Assembly (NCBI GenBank): GCA_964398055.1
Contig: CAYNLK010000006.1
Span: 139,812 to 203,811 of the forward strand
Length of the DNA stretch: 64,000 bases
Reading direction: 5' to 3'
From: CAYNLK01 sp964398055
GTDB lineage: Bacteria; Chloroflexota; Anaerolineae; 4572-78; J111
Positions 60,101-64,000 of this stretch are shown in pieces. The number at the start of each line of letters is the position of its first letter. Position 1 is the stretch's first letter. Position numbers and translations under genes: made by a program. The notes beneath the pieces are model-generated. The model was not told the origin of the DNA and ran no database searches. It worked only from the letters and a program-made list of their open reading frames with translations.

Positions 60101-60546
60101 TGGCGGGCCTGTTCGGCAAAACGAACCCGTAACACCTCCTGTTTCTGCTGGGCCACTTCGCGAGCTTCCGGGGCAGAAACCGCTGTCAACAACCGCTCGA
60201 TGCTGTCCAGGGCGCGGTAGGTGTCGTCAGTGGAAAAGGCTGCCTGGTGCGCCCAACGATTGCGCACCTCCCGCAGTTCGCTGACCATGCTGCGCTCGGC
60301 ATGGCCCAGGGTGTTGCGAAAAACGTTGTTCCAGTTATGCCACATGATCAGCAGTAACGCTTGGACGTCCAGATGCGGTTCCGGCGCGTCTTCCGGCCAG
60401 TCTGGGTCGCGGGGCAGGGCTTCCAGGGCGGTACTGAGCCAGTATTTACCCAGAGCGGCTTCCATTTCTCGCTCGATAAAGGGTTTCAAGCCCTGGCGGA
60501 GCAGGTCTAAAGCTTTGCCAACCCGGTCGTAATTGGTGGTAGCCAT
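57187..60546 (-). CDS. HEPN-DUF499 ATPase of a probable defence system
   Basis: The 1119-aa protein starts with a Swt1-type HEPN domain (about residues 1-125) keeping the R-x4-H motif in VRNRWAH (Arg95, His100). A linker leads to a DUF499 P-loop ATPase: Walker A NFGGGKTHS (250-258) and Walker B CLILIDEWVAF (361-371). The later part is helical, with a charged coiled coil (DQDKEEQRRKEEAARKELDK) before a C-terminal small domain. DUF499 ATPases occur with DUF1156 methylases in defence islands. I chose ATG 60546 with AGGAGAAG upstream; the longer frame to 60603 lacks one. HEPN suggests RNA cleavage. Confidence 0.85.
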   Translation of the reverse strand: MATTNYDRVGKALDLLRQGLKPFIEREMEAALGKYWLSTALEALPRDPDWPEDAPEPHLDVQALLLIMWHNWNNVFRNTLGHAERSMVSELREVRNRWAHQAAFSTDDTYRALDSIERLLTAVSAPEAREVAQQKQEVLRVRFAEQARHELRKAASVPIQGKPAGGLLPWREIVTPHPDVASGRYQQAEFAADLDAVYRHPAATAGEYSDPREFFQRTYLTEGLRHLLRTALLRLSGRGGDPVVELQTNFGGGKTHSMLALYHLFTGIPAAELAGIDSILNELEVAVIPTGVKRVVLVGTALPPGQPHPHPDGTVTNTLWGELAWQLGGAEGYQMIAESDQRGTSPGSKQLRDLFQRYSPCLILIDEWVAFVRQLYVHPDDKDKSVKRNYPAGTFEANMSFAQALTEAAKQVLTAMVVASLPASDIETGGEGGREALAQLKNTFSRIESAWRPASTEEGFEIVRRRLFQPLTDARKFAERDAVVNAFARLYRDQSQEFPGPCREGDYERRMQAAYPIHPELFDRLYGDWSSLEKFQRTRGVLRLMAAVIHALWERNDSSLLILPANVPVDAGSVQFELSRYLEDNWVPVIERDVDGPHSLPLALDRENPNLGRYSACRRVSRTIYLGSAPTAKAKNPGIDERNIKLGCVQPGETVATFGDALRRLTDQATHLYVDRSRYWFSVQPSVTRLAQERAAQFELETVWQELRRRLATEQKMRGDLAAVHVAPASSADVPDEMAARLVILGPQDPHLARDAASPARQTAQEMLAQRGPAPRLYQNMLVFLAPDRNRLTELEEAIRQYLAWQSINDEQQRLNLDAFQSSQAKTKMDQANTTVNNRIKETYIWLLAPEQPDPRDPQLEWSESRLQVQEALAVQASRKLRNDDQLITEFSAILIRMELDKFNLWQGADHLNLKQLWEYMARYPYLSRLKDQQVLLNAVRDGIGQLTWQDYFAYAGGWDETSGRYLGLCAGQLGAVVLDGHSLIVKPEAARRQIDQDKEEQRRKEEAARKELDKTADDRGAEKPSDEGLEIVGVTEITQKKHRRFYGTVELNATRIGRDAGQIAEAVIQHLNGLPSASVTITLEIHAELPAGAPDDVVRTVSENAYTLKFKDFGFEEG

Positions 60547-60578
60547 ATTCTTCTCCTGATCCAAAGTTCCCAATAAAT

Positions 60579-62588
60579 CTAAAACCCCAGGCGTTTGAAC
60601 CAACCTGTAGGCTTTGGCCGCTTGTGCCAGCGAACCTGCTGCTGCCAGTAGTGCAAATCGGCGTCAGCAGGGTCCATCCCGGCCCACATATCAAGCCAAT
60701 GTTGGGCGGCCTCCGGCGCATCTTTAGCCAGGTAAAGCTGAATATACGCTACGGCCAGGGCTGTAAACTCGGTGATGTGCATCCGCTCTTGCGAAAGCAA
60801 CGGATAGAGCAACTCCGTGGCCTGGTCAAGGTCGCCTTGCCGGATACATAGATTAGCCATACCCACCCGGCCAAAGAAATAATCGGGGTGGTCGCGGTGA
60901 ATTTGGCGCAGCAAGCGTTCCGCTTCCGCCGGCCGCCCCTGTTGGCTGTAAGCCATCGCCAGGTTATTCATCAAATCCGGCGCGCCCGGCGACAGTTCCA
61001 GGGCCTGGTTGAGCAACTGCTCGGCTTTAAGCCCAGCCTTGTTCCGCAGCGCCTTCGCCGCCTCGGCGGCCAAAGCCGTAACCTGAGGTGAATGTTTCTC
61101 AACCGGCTCAGTATAAATCTCAAAGTTGAACAGGATTAGCTCTTGCTCCCGGCCTTGCTGCCACATGCGCACAGTACCCGCCGGGATTAAGCCGGCCTCT
61201 TTGGCCAGATTCAGCGCCTTGAAACGCAGTTGATCAGGACCATACCGGCTTAAGGCAAAATCCGGCAGCAGCGCCAGTAATTCCGGCGTTTCGGCCAGGT
61301 AGATCAGGTCGAAGGCAAATTGACGCCCCAATGGGTCGCCCCGCTCAAGCAAAATGGGCAACAGGGGCAGCACCTGCGGATGTTGTTTCAGGTAGCGGTG
61401 AGCGGCCCGAGTGATGGCTCCATCGCTGTTACGCTGAATGGTTGCCTGCCATTGGGTGACCAAATCGGCCGTAGCCCGGCTGGAAAGCCACTGGCGCAGG
61501 TCAAAAGGCCAGGGGGCGTGGCGTTCGGACACGGGCTTTTGCAGATCGGCCAGGTTGTTCTGGGCCAGCTCAAAGTGAGGGTCTAATTTGAGCGCGCTTT
61601 GCCAATGTTGCCTGGCCTGTTTTTCATCGCCCAGGCGCATGGCCGCCACGGCCACAAAATGATACAGCATTGGACTGACCAGCGGCGGCTCTACATGCCC
61701 GGCCTCTTGGGCGGCTTGCCAGGTTGCCAGCACGGCCTGATCGTCGCCCAAATAGGAGAAGGCTTCGGCCTGTTTGAGCCAGAGATCGAGCGAATCACCG
61801 GCCTTGACCTGTTTGAGTTGTTCGCCGGCCAGCCGGGCCGACTCAAAATCGCCTTGCAAAACGTGATAGCGCACCAGGTTGCCCAGGGCCTGAAAGTTGG
61901 CCGGCTCAAGGGCCAGCACCCGCTGGATGGGCTTGATCGCCTGGGCCAGGTTACCGTCCATTATTTCAATCAGGCTTAGATTATTGAGCACCGAGACAAA
62001 GTCGGGATCATGCCGGAGTAATTGATTGGCGATTTGCCGCGCCGCTGTAAACTGTCCCTGGATCATCCGCAGCCGGATCTCATCGTGCCGGGCCGCCACC
62101 TCATACGGGTTTTTATGCTTCGATTCAATCTCTTGCAAAAATTTGTGCAGCCCGCTTTCCAGCCTGGCTACAGTCTGGCGGACCTCATCGGCCCGCTCAT
62201 GGTGGGGATATTGGGCGATAAACCGTTGAAAGGTTTGCCGGGCCAGGGCGGGATACATATTGCTGAGATAAGCGCCGCCCAGACCCAGCAGGGTCTCCGG
62301 CTCAGGGGGAGTGATTTGGGCCAGTTGCTCGATGTAATGGAGGTATTTGGCCAGATCGTGCAACTCGTAGCACACATTGACCAGTTCAGTCAGGATGGCC
62401 GGTTGCAAGGGATAAGCCTGGTCAAGCTCCTGCAATTTGGCCAGGGCGGCGGCCCATTTTTTACGACCGGTCAACCGGTCAACCTCATCCATGTCGGCGA
62501 GGAGTTTTTGGGGTGGATTGGCCCAAACTTTGCGCGCTTGGGGTGGGCGTTGTGAGCGGGCTGAGCGTTGTTTTTTCTTTTTAGCCAC
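60579..62588 (-). CDS. Tetratricopeptide-repeat protein in the defence locus
   Basis: The 669-aa protein has a lysine-rich start (MAKKKKQRSARSQRPPQARK) and then at least eight helical repeats of TPR type. Clear ones are AIKPIQRVLALEPANFQALG, ARQHWQSALKLDPHFELAQ and AEQLLNQALELSPGAPDLMN. A middle non-TPR part (about residues 370-480) contains ERGDPLGRQFAFDLIYLAE. There is no membrane or catalytic motif. It lies between the DUF1156 methylase and the DUF499 ATPase on one strand with gaps of about 40 bases, so it is probably a scaffold of the same system. Confidence 0.8.
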   Translation of the reverse strand: MAKKKKQRSARSQRPPQARKVWANPPQKLLADMDEVDRLTGRKKWAAALAKLQELDQAYPLQPAILTELVNVCYELHDLAKYLHYIEQLAQITPPEPETLLGLGGAYLSNMYPALARQTFQRFIAQYPHHERADEVRQTVARLESGLHKFLQEIESKHKNPYEVAARHDEIRLRMIQGQFTAARQIANQLLRHDPDFVSVLNNLSLIEIMDGNLAQAIKPIQRVLALEPANFQALGNLVRYHVLQGDFESARLAGEQLKQVKAGDSLDLWLKQAEAFSYLGDDQAVLATWQAAQEAGHVEPPLVSPMLYHFVAVAAMRLGDEKQARQHWQSALKLDPHFELAQNNLADLQKPVSERHAPWPFDLRQWLSSRATADLVTQWQATIQRNSDGAITRAAHRYLKQHPQVLPLLPILLERGDPLGRQFAFDLIYLAETPELLALLPDFALSRYGPDQLRFKALNLAKEAGLIPAGTVRMWQQGREQELILFNFEIYTEPVEKHSPQVTALAAEAAKALRNKAGLKAEQLLNQALELSPGAPDLMNNLAMAYSQQGRPAEAERLLRQIHRDHPDYFFGRVGMANLCIRQGDLDQATELLYPLLSQERMHITEFTALAVAYIQLYLAKDAPEAAQHWLDMWAGMDPADADLHYWQQQVRWHKRPKPTGWFKRLGF

Positions 62589-62627
62589 TTTAATTGAGAC
62601 CTTCTGGGGTAAATTTGCGTTTCAACA

Positions 62628-64000
62628 TCACATCAACCGCCCCTGCACCGGCCGCGACTGCCGCACCTCGCGGGCTAACCGGGCCACCTCCGGCCAGGCG
62701 ACGACCAGGCTGTTGTAGGGCAGGGCCTCGGCGGCCCAGCCTTTGCGCTCGCACAGGGTGTAGAGCCGATAGGCCAGGTCACGGGCCGCTTCCGCCGGAC
62801 TAGCCGGAACGCGGGCCAGCAACGCCGCCGCGCCGGACTCGCCTTTTTTGTCCAGGGTGTGGATGAGGTGCTGGACCACCTCCCACACCGTCAGGCGCGG
62901 GTCTTCCGCCGGGTTCCAATCCGATTTGAGTTCGCTACGTTTGAGCAGGCGCACTTTGCCGCCGCCGGATTTGAGCAAGCCGGCCTCGACCATGCCCTGC
63001 ACGCTGGTGTTTTTGGCTTTGCTGAGCGTTTCGGCGTCGCCGAAGGGACCCTCTTTGAAGGCGAACTGCTCGTACCAGGCCAAAGCCCAGCGGGTATCGG
63101 CGTCGAATTCCCCTTCCTGCTCGGCCAGGTATTCGTCGAGGGCCTGGTTGATGAGGGCTAAAGCGGTGCGCACCCGCATCGCCGAGCCGTCCGACTCCAG
63201 TACCCGGCTGTGGCGAGAGAAGATAGCCATACCCGGCCCGATGCTGGCCTGGGCCAGGTCCACCGGAGCGATGTTGCCCCTTTGTAACTGCCGCAGCGCC
63301 GCCGGGAGTTCTTGCCGCAGGGCCTTGAGAAAGTCGCGACGGGTGGTCAGGGGCGCATCCTCCGGCCGGGGGCGGCAGACGAGGACGATGGAGGAGGCGA
63401 GGGCATTAAATCGTTTTTTCAATCCTCTTTCAAACTCAGTCCGCATCGGCCACGTTCCTGTAACTGAAAAACCTGCCTTGATGAGCCCCTCTAGCATTGT
63501 CTCCCAACCAGTTGAGGCCATATCAGTTTTATTGGTTATTTCGGCCTGCTTAAAGGCGTAGTACACAGTCAATGGAAAACGAGAATTAGTATTTTTGCGC
63601 ATTTGTACGAAGGCTCGTCCCAATCCTTCTTCAAAGAATTCTTGTGCCTTCTCTTTACTGCCATCAAAGCGATAAGGTACAGCTACTAGTTCTTGTGTTT
63701 TTGGGACGAGCAAAGTGGCAAATAGACTCGGATAAATCTGATTTAGTGATCGTCGTAGCCAAATGTAAAAAAAGTCAGACAGATCAGCATAACCAATGTT
63801 ATCATAATATGGCGGATCTGTTGCGATGATATATGAATTTATGCCATCTATTATTGAAGAAGCCGCATCTACTTGTTCCACTTGCCCAACAAGAGATGAA
63901 AACGGTGCTGTTTCAATACTCTTGGCAGGGAATATTAACTGTCCAAGCCCTGATTGACTGACAAATTTAACATTGCGGCAAGGCCGAAGTTTGCCAAAAA
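62628..64000 (-). CDS. DUF1156-type adenine-specific DNA methyltransferase, C-terminal part (5' end outside window)
   Basis: The frame is open through the window end, so only the last 457 or so residues are visible. They include the methylase motif IV IIATDPPYYDNIGYADLSDF, then RFPLTVYYAFKQAE and GWETMLEGLIKAGFSVTGTW, and a long C-terminal region with LERGLKKR-like basic segments and ALDEYLAEQEGEFDADTRWA. DPPYYDN fits N6-adenine or N4-cytosine methylases; the layout matches DUF1156 proteins of about 900-1000 residues. It would be the first visible gene of the locus, upstream of the TPR and DUF499 genes. It may mark host DNA for self-recognition. Confidence 0.85.
   Translation of the reverse strand, partial: FGKLRPCRNVKFVSQSGLGQLIFPAKSIETAPFSSLVGQVEQVDAASSIIDGINSYIIATDPPYYDNIGYADLSDFFYIWLRRSLNQIYPSLFATLLVPKTQELVAVPYRFDGSKEKAQEFFEEGLGRAFVQMRKNTNSRFPLTVYYAFKQAEITNKTDMASTGWETMLEGLIKAGFSVTGTWPMRTEFERGLKKRFNALASSIVLVCRPRPEDAPLTTRRDFLKALRQELPAALRQLQRGNIAPVDLAQASIGPGMAIFSRHSRVLESDGSAMRVRTALALINQALDEYLAEQEGEFDADTRWALAWYEQFAFKEGPFGDAETLSKAKNTSVQGMVEAGLLKSGGGKVRLLKRSELKSDWNPAEDPRLTVWEVVQHLIHTLDKKGESGAAALLARVPASPAEAARDLAYRLYTLCERKGWAAEALPYNSLVVAWPEVARLAREVRQSRPVQGRLM

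Overview
The window is about 64 kb of a draft bacterial chromosome, roughly 55-60% GC, with one 100-N scaffold gap. The gene content points to Chloroflexota, most likely an Anaerolineae-type lineage. The evidence is the SCO1664 / DUF3090 / MSMEG_4193 trio known from Actinobacteria and Chloroflexi, lipoprotein-type ABC systems with no outer-membrane genes, a Mut7-C/ThiS fusion protein, and heptanucleotide tandem repeats in several gaps. This placement is an inference. No rRNA, tRNA, CRISPR array or transposase was seen.

Positions 1-9.7 kb hold an import and catabolism cluster on the plus strand. It contains a SorC-family regulator (cut by the window edge), an AroE-like dehydrogenase, a ribose-type ABC transporter (ATPase, permease, lipoprotein), an SDR epimerase/dehydratase, a D-2-hydroxyacid dehydrogenase and an FGGY kinase resembling LsrK. 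The substrate is unknown. The binding-protein gene spans the N gap, whose two 55-bp flanks are identical. Collapsing them restores a normal reading frame.

Positions 9.7-20.2 kb are housekeeping: class III fructose-bisphosphatase with an overlapping orphan AbrB-like antitoxin, a molybdopterin oxidoreductase co-translated with the Mut7-C protein, a membrane-anchored unknown, recA, recX and rny. A 700-bp AT-rich gap between recA and recX carries a promoter followed by an intrinsic terminator. Positions 20.2-28 kb are on the minus strand: an AttEFGH-like ABC exporter set with a CrtC/AttH lipocalin-like protein, a DUF429 remnant, a DUF2085 membrane protein, and gmd-rmd for GDP-D-rhamnose.

Positions 28.2-47.5 kb are an almost complete dcw cluster: mraZ, rsmH, ftsL, ftsI, murF, mraY, a 100-aa unknown, murD, ftsW, murG, a CvpA-like protein, murC, a 70-aa unknown, murB, ddl, ftsQ, ftsA and ftsZ. 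murE is not present. The leader has a good promoter, four GTGG repeats at exact 10-bp spacing that fit a MraZ operator, and an 18-bp palindrome resembling a LexA box. A strong terminator closes ftsZ.

Positions 47.5-51.3 kb hold three membrane genes resembling proton-pumping antiporter subunits of complex I. Positions 51.3-57.2 kb hold the SCO1664/DUF3090/phosphatase trio, an AI-2E transporter, rsmG, ubiX and a Uma2 nuclease-like gene. Positions 57.2-64 kb are a probable defence locus on the minus strand: a DUF1156 adenine methylase (cut by the window edge), a TPR protein and a large HEPN-DUF499 ATPase. This last locus is the best candidate for an incompletely described system.
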